From FEN-1297 sp963834015 (lineage in GTDB: Bacteria > Bacteroidota > Ignavibacteria > Ignavibacteriales > Ignavibacteriaceae), in the NCBI GenBank assembly GCA_963834015.1, contig CAWIAG010000002.1, positions 62,001-126,000 of the forward strand: 64,000 nt of DNA. Direction: 5' to 3'. A model generated the notes under the pieces. It saw nothing but the letters and a program-made list of their open reading frames with translations. It was not told the DNA's origin and did no database searches. Of the stretch, positions 38,201 to 46,132 are shown in pieces. The position numbers were made by a program, and so were the translations under genes. Position 1 is the stretch's first letter. The number at the start of each line of letters is the position of its first letter.

Positions 38201-39349
38201 AGTGTTTACCAGGATCCAACCCCTGGAATCCCCGGAACTTCCAGTATTGCCGGACGGTTTTATAATTGTAGCAGTTTTATCAGCGCCAATAATAGAAATA
38301 TTTTCGCTGATAACTATTTGTCCAATTTCGGTGTAGCTACCAGATGCAACATTAATAATTGAACCTGAAGGAGCTGCATTAACTGCGGCTTGAATAGTTA
38401 ATGAAGGATTTACCCAAAATTGTCCGGTTGAAATTTGTATTACCACCGAACTTCCGGCCGGAGAAACAGCCGCAGCAAAAGCCAGAGCAGAAGGATTGTC
38501 GATTTGGAACCATGTATATCCAGCGTCAACAGAGTTCTGTACTTTAAAATCAAAACCGTTTAAAGAAATATTTGTGTTAGTGAATCCGAATTGATCCTGG
38601 CTATATATTTTGTTGTTTTCACCGAATGTTGAAGTTGTTCCGTCAACTGTAACATGATCAGACCCGCGGTTAACTCCAATAGTATGCCCGGCAGGATCAT
38701 CTTGATAACAATAGATCGCAAAACTGCCCCACGCATTATTGTTGGTAGTTATATGATCTGCATTTACCTGAGTGCAAGCGCTTACCTGAATTCCGTTTCC
38801 GTTAGTAGTGTTTGTAGCAGTAAGATAAGAAATAGTAACATTATCAACACCATTAAAATCAAAAGCTGTTTTATAAGAGCCGCTGATTGAAATATAAGTT
38901 ATTGAAATGTTTGAAATTAATACACGAGGATTGGAATTATCACTAACATGAATAGGATACCCTCCAGTATTATTTGGGTTTGGTTTTAAAGTTAAGTTAG
39001 TTAAGCTGGAGTTTGATTTATTCACATTAATTCCCCAGCTATGTGAGGTAATTCCCGATACATCTATGATTACACCGTTTTCACTTTGTCCGATGAGTGA
39101 GAGCTGATGATTAAGATACAAAGTGGAGGTTAGTGTATATGTGCCGTTAGAAATATTTATAATATCCCCGTCTGTTGCCGCTGACACTGCATATTGAATA
39201 GTTGCCCAGGGATTTCCACTTGAACCATCACCAGTTCCGTCATTACCTGAAGTAGAAACGTAATAATTTGATGCTTGTACAAAACTTGTAATGGTTGTGC
39301 ATAGCAATGCCAAGAAGATTAAACTGAAATGGTTCAGTTTTACTTTCAT
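35282..39349 (-). CDS. T9SS surface protein with parallel beta-helix domain, paralog 3
   Basis: 1355 residues, the largest of the array. Signal peptide MKVKLNHFSLIFLALLCTTI to about residue 26. Residues about 27-620 form a right-handed parallel beta-helix of the pectate-lyase/NosD type: GSSGNPWATIQYAVSAATDG opening, ITNNTITN-type turns, and the family's usual ending DAINNWWGSVSGPYN at about 585. This is followed by five Fn3-like repeats with LSWPVGNATIYTTAP openings, and the sorting domain at about 1265-1355. Beta-helix proteins of this kind often bind or cut polysaccharide, but no catalytic residues can be assigned by eye. Confidence 0.82.
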   Translation of the reverse strand: MKVKLNHFSLIFLALLCTTITSFVQASNYYVSTSGNDGTGDGSSGNPWATIQYAVSAATDGDIINISNGTYTLTSTLYLNHQLSLIGQSENGVIIDVSGITSHSWGINVNKSNSSLTNLTLKPNPNNTGGYPIHVSDNSNPRVLISNISITYISISGSYKTAFDFNGVDNVTISYLTATNTTNGNGIQVSACTQVNADHITTNNNAWGSFAIYCYQDDPAGHTIGVNRGSDHVTVDGTTSTFGENNKIYSQDQFGFTNTNISLNGFDFKVQNSVDAGYTWFQIDNPSALAFAAAVSPAGSSVVIQISTGQFWVNPSLTIQAAVNAAPSGSIINVASGSYTEIGQIVISENISIIGADKTATIIKPSGNTGSSGDSRGWILVNTGVSFNLSNITLDGSGKSIYIGILSHGTGIINNNIVKNIGYNPSGPDYQGRGIAVYGENMTISNNTLSNIGRIGIYFYGTGVTAGVVNNNNFTGKGNGNWLDYGVEVEGGANAIITNNTITNCTGVASVDGSTSSGILATTYFAAGTQATITNNTITNNTDGIVVGYDNTDVSTVVAHYNAIMTNSSSGITTTAPIVDAINNWWGSVSGPYNAATNPSGIGNKVSNNVNFSPWWNNDYVGSAPLPELSWPVGNATIYTTAPTLSWYLNSVASGTIVYDIILRDSTTGTLIYNALSVPSDSFNVSLIGTPLSSGNTYAWQVRSHNITTGVYSSYSAFSTFTVDKSQGGAPLAVPSWPIGNGTVYSLTPTLNWYLSSWAAGNLSYNVIITDTADHSVVTGAPITSATTSLVPGTALQGGHTYNWRVETINGALSSGYSNAATFTVDGSQGGAPVPILSWPIGNPTIYSATPALTWYLSSYASGAISYNVLISDTIDHSFVSGGPISSTNSYLDLATTLLPGHTYNWCVETVNGSALSGYSNPATFTVDSSQGGAPQPILSWPVGNATIYTTVPSFSWYLSYGTIGSLNYNIIITDSSTHSPVAGSPKTSATTSFTLDSVNALTPGHTYTWTVNVINGSEASGYSGAGSFTVFNGNAAGLPIPSASSPAGGITVYNDTVQFNWYLNAAPPSGTYSFTIEIKNQALPFDGIAPASNTSDNIVISGISSFNYILNSPLLTSGTAYHWRVQLISGVSSSAWSDANVNGGALFTTNSVSESITMPVIGAPDHAILSSASPSLSWYVPTKPASDQSYSIELSTNKNMLNPTVYTNLSSYTKAVSGLTAGTYYWCVRASNANGKYSNYSKIATFTIKSITAVTNKNNSVPKEFAVSQNYPNPFNPSTVINYALPKSSLVTIKIYNILGQEVKTLINGQRQPGYYTVQWNGDNNSGRTVASGMYIYRVEAGQYVKTMKMMLLK

Positions 39350-39546
39350 AATCTGCTCCTGTGTAGTAAAATAGTTTTTAAGCTTTATTATTTAATTTCA
39401 TTAAAACCCTAAGGTATTATTAATCATATCAAATAAACAATTTACAGTAACTGAAGTTTTCTCTATTCAGGATAATTAATCTATAAAAAATTTTTGAAAA
39501 TAATTTTTATAACTAAAAAATATAAAATAGATAAATAATTGCTTTT

Positions 39547-39790
39547 TAGCTGAATTTACAACGTAAAATTGCAATTTAAATATTAAAAACTTTAGTAGAA
39601 TTCTACGCTTTGTCTTTATAAGCGATAAGAGGTATATTGAACCGATTAGAGAAGTTGCTCCTCATATATCATGATCAATTTCCCTTTATCTTTATAAAAA
39701 TCAAGGCATTAGGGCGATATTTAGATGTTTTGGTTAGTGAGAGATTCGAAACTTTTAGGTAAAAATGTGATTATTTCAATAAAAATTCTC
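39547..39790 (-). promoter_or_regulatory. Conserved upstream module, copy A (T9SS paralog 3)
   Basis: About 240 bases that recur at 42885-43115 and, more diverged, at 45590-45800, each 150-450 bases upstream of a T9SS gene. Shared marks on the plus strand: AAAATTGCAATTTAAAT, the palindrome GTAGAATTCTAC, TATAAGCGATAA, ATTGAACCGATTAGAGAA and GAAACTTTTAGGTAAAA. It is probably a duplicated promoter/leader; the palindrome may be an operator. Confidence 0.55.
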
Positions 39791-39887
39791 ATAAAATAAT
39801 ATATTTATACAACTTATGTTTACCTCCCGTAAAAACAACAGGAAAGTAGTTAAAATACATCAATTTTAAACCCAAAAATCTTATAAA

Positions 39888-39923
39888 AAAAACCGTCAAA
39901 TATAATATAATATGACGGTTTTT
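39888..39923 (-). terminator. Terminator orphaned from T9SS paralog 4
   Basis: AAAAACCGTCA pairs with TGACGGTTTTT around an AT loop. The 30 bases after it match the sequence between terminator and stop codon of paralog 5. It therefore belonged to the gene whose stop is now at 41807, before the 1.85-kb insertion separated them. Confidence 0.7.
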
Positions 39924-39949
39924 CAAGTCTTTAATTTAAATGAGTTAAT

Positions 39950-39956
39950 TATTTAA
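39950..39956. repeat. Target-site duplication, left copy
   Basis: TATTTAA, repeated at 41808-41814 directly beyond the other end of the insertion. In paralog 5 the same sequence occurs once, as AATTATTTAAG at the stop codon, which shows the empty site. Confidence 0.75.
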
Positions 39957-39982
39957 AGTTTAGGTCATATGACCACAGGAGA
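39957..39982 (+). repeat. Left terminal inverted repeat of the DUF1670 element
   Basis: AGTTTAGGTCATATGACCAC followed by AGGAGA; contains the perfect 12-bp palindrome GGTCATATGACC (39963-39974). ATGACCACA-N-GAGA is repeated inverted at 41787-41800. Confidence 0.7.
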
Positions 39983-40014
39983 TTAATTTTCCAGTACAAA
40001 TTGGAGGATCTCCG

Positions 40015-40860
40015 ATGGATAAAATTCAAAATTCCGATTATTACGGACTTAAACGTCTTGAGTCCAAGAACGCTAAAAATGCTATTATTCAAAAGCTTGC
40101 TCAGGATTTTAACCTTACTCCTATTATCGCCGAAGCTTTTTATAAGCAAGTTTCTATATACTTCCAGGAACATTCCAATATAACTCTTTCCAGTGGTGAA
40201 GTTTCTTATGAAGCTGTTTGTTCAACTGAACCGGCTGGTAAACACATTAGGCTTACCCGCAAGGTTACCTGCCGCCTGAAGCTTATGGACATTAACTCTG
40301 ACTTTGATGTACTCGCTAACTTTGGCCTTGCAGGCATGAGAAGACTCCGTATTGAACGCCTTACAAGACAAGCCTATGACCAGGGCGCTCTGCTTACTTA
40401 TGAAGATCTGGCTTTGCTGCTGACCACCTCGCCTGCTACCGTTAAAAGAGATATCTTCTTCCTTCGCAAAGACGGTAAGTTCATTATGACAAGAGGTACC
40501 AAGCTTGATATGGGACCGGGTCTTTCTCATAAGTCTATCATTCTTGACCTGTACTTCAAAGGCTATTCTTTTACTGATATTGAACTCAAAACCAATCACT
40601 CTGAGACTTCCGTTAAAAGATACCTGGCTGATTTTATCCAGGTAGCTACTCTTCATAATCAAAAATTCTCACCGCAGCAAATCAGGCTTATTGCTCAAAA
40701 GTCCGATCGCCTCGTCAGAGAGTATATCCAACTTTATGACATCTACTATAAGCTTGATAATAAACGTCTTTTGGATATCTTTTCTCCAGAACCGGCTGAC
40801 GCTGACTCTAAAAAAAAATCCGGCATTCCTTCCCGCTCAGGAGGCAATGACAATGAGTAA
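40015..40860 (+). CDS. DUF1670 protein, first of an overlapping pair
   Basis: 281 residues. It resembles the DUF1670 family as I remember it: the central segment RLTRQAYDQGALLTYEDLALLL, then a helix-turn-helix (about residues 128-150, SPATVKRDIFFL), TRGTKLDMGPGLSHKSIILDL, and a second helix-turn-helix (about 182-203, YSFTDIELKTNHSETSVKRYL). It is thus a DNA-binding protein; DUF1670 has no established function. GGAGG seven bases before ATG 40015. The stop overlaps the start of the second copy by eight bases. Being the cargo of a bounded insertion, it is a candidate transposition protein. No DDE triad could be assigned. The C-terminus is Lys/Ser-rich. Confidence 0.75.
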   Translation: MDKIQNSDYYGLKRLESKNAKNAIIQKLAQDFNLTPIIAEAFYKQVSIYFQEHSNITLSSGEVSYEAVCSTEPAGKHIRLTRKVTCRLKLMDINSDFDVLANFGLAGMRRLRIERLTRQAYDQGALLTYEDLALLLTTSPATVKRDIFFLRKDGKFIMTRGTKLDMGPGLSHKSIILDLYFKGYSFTDIELKTNHSETSVKRYLADFIQVATLHNQKFSPQQIRLIAQKSDRLVREYIQLYDIYYKLDNKRLLDIFSPEPADADSKKKSGIPSRSGGNDNE

Positions 40861-41671
40861 AGCTTTAACTAAACAACAAATTCAACTCAAAAAATTCAGG
40901 CGTCTTAGCGATAAATCTCTTGAGCAGCTTTTGCTGCACCGCTTTCTTAATAACTACGGATATGACAGAGGTGAGATTACTGCTAAAGCCATTATCAACG
41001 ATATCCTTCAGCTTGTTGACCATTACTTCCTTGTCTCAACCCTGGATGACGACCTTCACCATATTAATTACGGACAGCTTGTCTGGATGGCCGTACCGGT
41101 TGATGAGTTCCCGCAGAGAAGTAAATCTATTGCCGCTACAAGGCTTAAGCCAGTGGTGCTTTCCTTCATTAACGATGAAGATATCTCCCACATTGCTCAC
41201 GGTTTCGATTCTAAATCCCTTCGTAAAAACAGGCTTAAGCGATGGGGTGATCAAGCTTTTGACCAGGGCGCTTTACTTACTCAGCTTGACCTTGCTGCAC
41301 TTCTCGGTGTTTGTGATGCTGTCGTTAGTCAGTATGTGCAGGAAATTCAAACCGATGGCCATTTACTCCCAACAAGGGGTAACATTCATGATCTCTCTGG
41401 AGCTATCACTCATAAAAGAGAAATTATTACTCTGTATCTGCAAGGCTTTCTTACTCCTGATATTGCGCTTAAAACCAATCACTCTAAAGAAGCCGTCGAC
41501 CGTTACATCAAAGACTACCACAGAGTGGAGATTCTATGGTATCACGATATTAAAGACCCGGATAAAATCTCTATGTTATCAAGATTATCTAAGCGAGTTG
41601 TCCAACAGTATATTGACCTTTTGCCATCTAAATTGAAAAACAGTTTGTCAAAGAACGATGGTAAAACCTAA
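40853..41671 (+). CDS. DUF1670 protein, second of an overlapping pair
   Basis: 272 residues from ATG 40853, chosen because AGGAGG lies eight bases upstream, although the frame stays open back to 40691. It is a diverged paralog of the first protein: LKRWGDQAFDQGALLTQLDLAALL, a helix-turn-helix at CDAVVSQYVQEIQTDG, PTRGNIHDLSGAITHKREII, and a second at FLTPDIALKTNHSKEAVDRYI. The pair likely forms a heterodimer or a two-component DNA-binding unit; this is inference. A strong terminator follows at 41700-41726, still inside the element. Confidence 0.72.
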   Translation: MSKALTKQQIQLKKFRRLSDKSLEQLLLHRFLNNYGYDRGEITAKAIINDILQLVDHYFLVSTLDDDLHHINYGQLVWMAVPVDEFPQRSKSIAATRLKPVVLSFINDEDISHIAHGFDSKSLRKNRLKRWGDQAFDQGALLTQLDLAALLGVCDAVVSQYVQEIQTDGHLLPTRGNIHDLSGAITHKREIITLYLQGFLTPDIALKTNHSKEAVDRYIKDYHRVEILWYHDIKDPDKISMLSRLSKRVVQQYIDLLPSKLKNSLSKNDGKT

Positions 41672-41699
41672 TGTTTTATTTCTAATTTTTCTTAATTTT

Positions 41700-41726
41700 A
41701 GGGAAACGACTTGTTTTCGTTTCCCT
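41700..41726 (+). terminator. Terminator of the DUF1670 pair
   Basis: AGGGAAACGA pairs perfectly with TCGTTTCCCT (10 bp) around a seven-base loop, followed by TTATT. It lies 28 bases after the second DUF1670 stop. Confidence 0.8.
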
Positions 41727-41786
41727 TTATTCAGTGTTTCTGTTACTTTGTTCTTATTTAACTTATTTAATTTTAACTACTTAGTC

Positions 41787-41807
41787 TCTCATGTGGTCAT
41801 TTGATAC
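41787..41807 (+). repeat. Right terminal inverted repeat of the DUF1670 element
   Basis: TCTCATGTGGTCATTTGATAC; its reverse complement matches the left end at ATGACCACA-N-GAGA. The last base, C41807, supplies the G of the TAG stop codon of the disrupted T9SS gene. The right TSD copy TATTTAA follows at 41808-41814. Confidence 0.7.
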
Positions 41808-42688
41808 TATTTAAGAAGCATCATTTTCATAGTTTTAATATATTGGCCTGCTTCAACCCGATAAATATATACACCGCTTGAAACAGAGCGCCCGAAGTTA
41901 TTGTCGCCGTTCCATTGAATAGTATAATAACCTGCCTGGCGCCGGCTGTTGATTAAGGTTTTTACTTCCTGCCCGAAGAGGTTAAATACTTTTATTGAAA
42001 CAAAAGATGATTTTGGCACTGAATAGCTTATAACTGTACTTGGATTAAAAGGGTTAGGATAATTCTGTGAAATCACAAAATCTTTAGGAGCCTGACCGTA
42101 GTTAAATTCCGCAGAGGCTATACTTGTATTTGAGCTTAATGTAGAACTATAAGTGCGTTTCAGGCTGCTTTTGATTGTAAATGATTGTTCGGCGGATTCA
42201 ATTGAATCAATACCTGAAAAAATTGCTATCACTTCATAAAAGTATGTTTTGCCGGGAGTTAGCCCTAACGAACTGGGAATATTTAACGAAGTTGTTGTAA
42301 TTCCCTGTATGGAAAAATAGCCCTGGCCTGCATAAACCGGATTACAGGAATCTCTTACAATTACCGAGTAAGTTACTGCATCGCCCAGTGAACAGGATAA
42401 ATACCATTTTAATGTCGGGAATGTGGAATACACATTTGCACCGTTAATGGGTAATGAAATTACAGGGACAGGATAAGCCCGGATACTAGTCTGAAGATTA
42501 GTAATGCCATTATCTTCATTAATTGTAGCTGCTTCCGTGCTAACTGAAATTATAACAAATAACATAAAAACGAGCATCGCCCTGCTAGAAAATTTTAGCA
42601 GTGACTCCATCCCAAGTATGTTTTTAATTGTTAAGTGACTAAAGTTTGAAAATAGCAACTTACTGAAATTGTTCAGTCTTGCTCTCAT
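41807..42688 (-). CDS. T9SS surface protein, short paralog 4
   Basis: 293 residues. An N-terminal membrane-like export segment occurs at about residues 37-53 (AMLVFMLFVIISVSTEA) after a long basic lead, so the signal peptide may start at an internal Met near residue 27. One Fn3-like repeat follows (PVISLPINGANVYSTFPTL to SAEQSFTIKSS), then a sorting domain from about 205 (NYPNPFNPSTVISYSVP ... KTMKMMLLK). It is much shorter than its neighbours. The stop is now TAG, formed from TA of the target site and G of the inserted DUF1670 element; paralogs end in TAA. It is still intact, but cut off from its own terminator at 39888. Confidence 0.8.
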   Translation of the reverse strand: MRARLNNFSKLLFSNFSHLTIKNILGMESLLKFSSRAMLVFMLFVIISVSTEAATINEDNGITNLQTSIRAYPVPVISLPINGANVYSTFPTLKWYLSCSLGDAVTYSVIVRDSCNPVYAGQGYFSIQGITTTSLNIPSSLGLTPGKTYFYEVIAIFSGIDSIESAEQSFTIKSSLKRTYSSTLSSNTSIASAEFNYGQAPKDFVISQNYPNPFNPSTVISYSVPKSSFVSIKVFNLFGQEVKTLINSRRQAGYYTIQWNGDNNFGRSVSSGVYIYRVEAGQYIKTMKMMLLK

Positions 42689-42884
42689 AAATAACCCTCC
42701 TGGTGTATGAAATAGTTTTAAGACTCTTGATAAAATTTTGTTTAACAGGCTTCTGATTAGTTATTAAATATTAAGCCGGTTTTAACTAATATTATCCCTT
42801 TTCAGGGCGCAAATATTATCAGAATTTTATTGAAATAGATTTTATCGTAAATAAGCATAAAAAATTAATATTTACTTTTTAGCC

Positions 42885-43115
42885 AAAATTGCGATCCGAA
42901 ATTGCAATTTAAATTTTAAAAACTTTAGTAGAATTCTACGCTTTGCCTATATAAGCGATAAAAGGTATATTGAACCGATTAGAGAATTTGCCCTTCTTAT
43001 ATCATGATCAGTTTCCATTTATCTTTATAAAAACCAAAGCATTAGGGTGATATTTAGACGTTTTGGTTAATTATAAATTAGAAACTTTTAGGTAAAACCG
43101 TGAGTAGTTCAATTT
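42885..43115 (-). promoter_or_regulatory. Conserved upstream module, copy B (T9SS paralog 4)
   Basis: Close copy of 39547-39790: ATTGCAATTTAAATTTTAAA, GTAGAATTCTACGCTTTG, TATAAGCGATAA, ATTGAACCGATTAGAGAA, TATCATGATCA and GAAACTTTTAGGTAAAA occur in the same order. About 200-430 bases upstream of ATG 42688. Confidence 0.55.
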
Positions 43116-43142
43116 CAATTTATTTCTCACCAAAATTTGATA

Positions 43143-43177
43143 AAAAAAGCCGTCACACATAATATGTGAAGGCTTTT
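43143..43177 (-). terminator. Terminator after T9SS paralog 5
   Basis: AAAAGCCGTCACACAT and ATGTGAAGGCTTTT form a long imperfect stem with a three-base loop, flanked by A and T runs, about 25 bases after the stop codon. Confidence 0.7.
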
Positions 43178-43202
43178 CATGTCATTAACTTAAATGAGCT
43201 AA

Positions 43203-45389
43203 TTATTTAAGTAGCATCATTTTCATAGTTTTAATGTATTGACCTGCTTCAACCCGGTAAATATATACACCGCTTGAAACAGAGTGCCCGAAATTATTAT
43301 CGCCGTTCCATTGAACAGCATAATAGCCTGCCTGGCTCTCACTGTTAATTAAAGTTTTTACTTCCTGCCCAAGTATGTTATATATCTTTATAATAACATT
43401 GGATGACTTCGGTAAAGCATAATTTATTACCGTACTCGGATTGAATGGATTTGGATAATTCTGTGATACTGCAAATTGTTTCGGGATCACACTATTCTTA
43501 TTATCTACAGCAGTAAGCATCTTTACGGAAAATTTTCCAACACCGGAATAAGAAGATGTATTTCCGACACTATCCTTAGACCTAACTTTCCAGTAATAAT
43601 TTCCAACACTTAAACCGTTTACCTGTACAAATGATTTTGATGAAGAAAAAGTTTTAGCGTTCGAGAAATTTGTATCTGAGGCTAATTCAACTTCATAAGT
43701 TGAGTTAACTTTGGTTGCTGTTGGTAAGTACCAGAATAATTCGGGTGAACCGGTACTTATTTTTACAGAATTTGCCGGGCTGCCTGTAATAGGTTGAACA
43801 AGTTCGTCAATTGCAACCATCGTAAACAATGCATAGGTTGACCAGTCTGATGTTGTTGTACCATCTGTAGATCTTACTCTCCAGGCATACTGAACTCCAC
43901 TTGTTAGTGAATAAGGCATTGTAAAAGAAATTGTTGATGAAATTGCATAAGTATTATCATCAGGCCAGGGATCACTTGCTGCTACATATTGTATTTGATA
44001 TGATAATCCGGCAGAGGAAGTATTCATATACCAATTCAAGGTTGGTGGGTTCGTGTACTCTGTTGTATTTCCTGCCGGCCAGGATACTATTGGTACTGAC
44101 GGTTCTGAAGCATTTGCTACCATCGTAAACAATGCATAAGTTGACCAGTCTGATGTTGTTGTACCATCTGTAGATCTTACTCTCCAGGCGTATTGAACTC
44201 CACTTGTTAGTAAATAAGGCATGGTAAAAGACATTATTGATGAGGTTGCATAAGTATTGTCATCAGGCCAGGGATCGCTTGCCGCTACACATTGTATTTG
44301 ATATGTTAATCCGGTAGAGGAGGTATTCATATACCAATTTAATGTTGGCGGGTTAGTGTACTCTGTGGTATTTCCTACCGGCCAGGATGCTATTGGTATT
44401 GACGGTACGGAAACATTTTCTACCATTGTAAACAATGCATAAGTTGACCAGTCTGATGTTGTTGTACCATCTGTAGATCTTACTCTCCAGGCGTATTGAA
44501 CTCCACTTGATAGTGAATAAGGCATAGTAAAAGACATTGTTGATGAAGTTGCATACACATTATCAGCAGGCCAGGGATCACTTGCCGCTACACATTGTAT
44601 TTGATATGATAATCCGGCAGAGGAAGTATTCAGATACCAATTAAATGTTGGCGGGTTATTGTACTCTGTTGGATTTCCGACCGGCCAGGATGCTATTGGT
44701 ACAACCGGTCCAGTGTTATTTGCTACCATCGTAAACAATGCATTAGTTGACCAGTCTGATGTTGTTGTACCATCTGTAGATCTTACTCTCCAGGCATACT
44801 GAACTCCACTTGTTAGAGAATAAGGCATGGTAAAAGATATTGTTGATGAGGTTGCATAAGTATTGTCATCAGGCCAGGGATCGCTTGCCGCTACACATTG
44901 TATTTGATATGATAATCCGGCAGAGGAGGTATTCATATACCAATTTAATGTTGGCGGGTTAGTGTACTCTGTGGTATTTCCTACCGGCCAGGATGCAATT
45001 GGTATTGACGGTACGGAAACATTTTCTACCATTGTAAACAATGCATAAGTTGACCAGTCTGATGTTGTTGTACCATCTGTAGATCTTACTCTCCAGGCGT
45101 ATTGAACTCCACTTGATAGTGAATAAGGCATAGTAAAAGATATTGTTGATGAAGTTGCATACACATTATCAGCAGGCCAGGGATCACTTGCCACTACACA
45201 TTGTATTTGATATGTTAATCCGGCAGAGGAAGTATTCAGATACCAATTAAATGTTGGCGGGTTAGTGTACTCTGTTGTATTTGCTATAGGCCAACTTAGC
45301 ACCGGTACAGGTAAACTACCTTGTCCATAGGTAGTATAGCCTATAAGTAGAAACAAAAATAAACTGAAATAGTACAGTTTTGCTTTCAT
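43203..45389 (-). CDS. T9SS surface protein with five 101-residue repeats, paralog 5
   Basis: 728 residues. Signal peptide MKAKLYYFSLFLFLLIGYTTYG. Five nearly identical repeats of 101 residues (303 bases; repeat marks at 43817, 44120, 44423, 44726 and 45029) fill about residues 23-530, each with SWPVGNTTEYTNPPT, NWYMNTSS, YQIQCVAASDPWPDDN and WRVRSTDGTTTSDWS. Odd and even copies resemble each other most, so a 606-base dimer was duplicated. One Fn3-like domain and the sorting domain (about 640-728) follow. The repeat size and Fn3-like pattern fit an adhesin stalk. Repeat number may vary between strains. Confidence 0.82.
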   Translation of the reverse strand: MKAKLYYFSLFLFLLIGYTTYGQGSLPVPVLSWPIANTTEYTNPPTFNWYLNTSSAGLTYQIQCVVASDPWPADNVYATSSTISFTMPYSLSSGVQYAWRVRSTDGTTTSDWSTYALFTMVENVSVPSIPIASWPVGNTTEYTNPPTLNWYMNTSSAGLSYQIQCVAASDPWPDDNTYATSSTISFTMPYSLTSGVQYAWRVRSTDGTTTSDWSTNALFTMVANNTGPVVPIASWPVGNPTEYNNPPTFNWYLNTSSAGLSYQIQCVAASDPWPADNVYATSSTMSFTMPYSLSSGVQYAWRVRSTDGTTTSDWSTYALFTMVENVSVPSIPIASWPVGNTTEYTNPPTLNWYMNTSSTGLTYQIQCVAASDPWPDDNTYATSSIMSFTMPYLLTSGVQYAWRVRSTDGTTTSDWSTYALFTMVANASEPSVPIVSWPAGNTTEYTNPPTLNWYMNTSSAGLSYQIQYVAASDPWPDDNTYAISSTISFTMPYSLTSGVQYAWRVRSTDGTTTSDWSTYALFTMVAIDELVQPITGSPANSVKISTGSPELFWYLPTATKVNSTYEVELASDTNFSNAKTFSSSKSFVQVNGLSVGNYYWKVRSKDSVGNTSSYSGVGKFSVKMLTAVDNKNSVIPKQFAVSQNYPNPFNPSTVINYALPKSSNVIIKIYNILGQEVKTLINSESQAGYYAVQWNGDNNFGHSVSSGVYIYRVEAGQYIKTMKMMLLK

Positions 45390-45589
45390 AATTTATCCCT
45401 CACGTAATAAAATAGTTTTAAAACAATATAATCTTATTTCATCAACACAACTGCTGTTTATTTATAAAAAAATACGTATGCTTTGATGTCGAAATTTATC
45501 TCTTGCCAGGGGAAATAATTTAATAGAATATTTTTTGCAAATAGTTTTTTTTAGAAAAAAGTCTAAAAATTGAATATTTGTTTTTTTAG

Positions 45590-45800
45590 CTGAATTTACA
45601 AGCTAAAATTGTAATTTAAATCTCAAAAACTTAAATAGAATTCTACACTTTGTCTTTATAACCGATAAAGGGTACCGGGAACCGATAAAAGCAATTGTTC
45701 CTCATTTATTTAATCCAATTCCCTATTATATTTATAATATTCAAAGCATTACAATAACGTAAATTTCATCTTGCGTGAATTATAAATAAGATATGAAGAA
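45590..45800 (-). promoter_or_regulatory. Conserved upstream module, copy C (T9SS paralog 5)
   Basis: Diverged copy of the modules at 39547 and 42885: GCTGAATTTACAAGCTAAAATTG, ATAGAATTCTACACTTTGTC (palindrome with one change), TATAACCGATAAAGGGTA and GAACCGATAAAAG. It lies 200-410 bases upstream of ATG 45389. The stretch 45800-46130 holds nothing else recognisable. Confidence 0.5.
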
Positions 45801-46132
45801 ACTTTCCGGTAAGAGAGTGAATAGGCAAAATACAATTTGTGATTCACTAAATCCCTGACCACTGTCCCTCGGCAGAAGCAGGGAAATACTAATTTTATTA
45901 ACAATTTCTAAAGTATCTCATCAAATTCACACAAATTCTATCTTTATAATATAATTATTTAATCCTTAGCATGCAATTAGATACTACATTAGCTTCTGCA
46001 ATCATTTTATATATCATTACAGACTAATGACCTTAGAAACGACGTCAATATGAGATATTAATCAGTAAAATATAGATTAGTTTATCTAAAATAACACGGT
46101 ATTAAGGAAAGATTTTGAGAATGGTACTAATT

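Larger units (their letters stand above)
39957..41807 (+). mobile_element. 1.85-kb insertion element carrying two DUF1670 genes
   Basis: The left end AGTTTAGGTCATATGACCACA and the reverse complement of the right end, GTATCAAATGACCACA, share the inverted motif ATGACCACA-N-GAGA (39969-39982 and 41787-41800). The element is bounded by 7-bp direct repeats TATTTAA. Comparison with paralog 5 of the T9SS array shows the uninterrupted sequence, so this is an insertion and not an original arrangement. Its only genes are two overlapping DUF1670 reading frames with their own ribosome-binding sites and a terminator at 41700. Base composition of the genes is richer in C/T than the neighbours. No DDE, HUH or serine/tyrosine recombinase motif was recognised, so the transposition enzyme is either a DUF1670 protein or supplied in trans. 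Confidence 0.75.

Noticed and set aside
41036..41254. Minus-strand frames inside the DUF1670 genes
   Set aside because: They are mirror frames of well-supported plus-strand genes with good ribosome-binding sites, and have none themselves.
40015..41671. DUF1670 genes as local regulators of the T9SS array
   Set aside because: Both carry helix-turn-helix segments and sit amid the array, but the inverted ends, target duplication and empty-site paralog show they arrived by insertion; a regulatory role is not needed to explain their position.
43817..45330. CRISPR array
   Set aside because: The regular repeats are coding, 303 bases long, in one open frame and without spacers.
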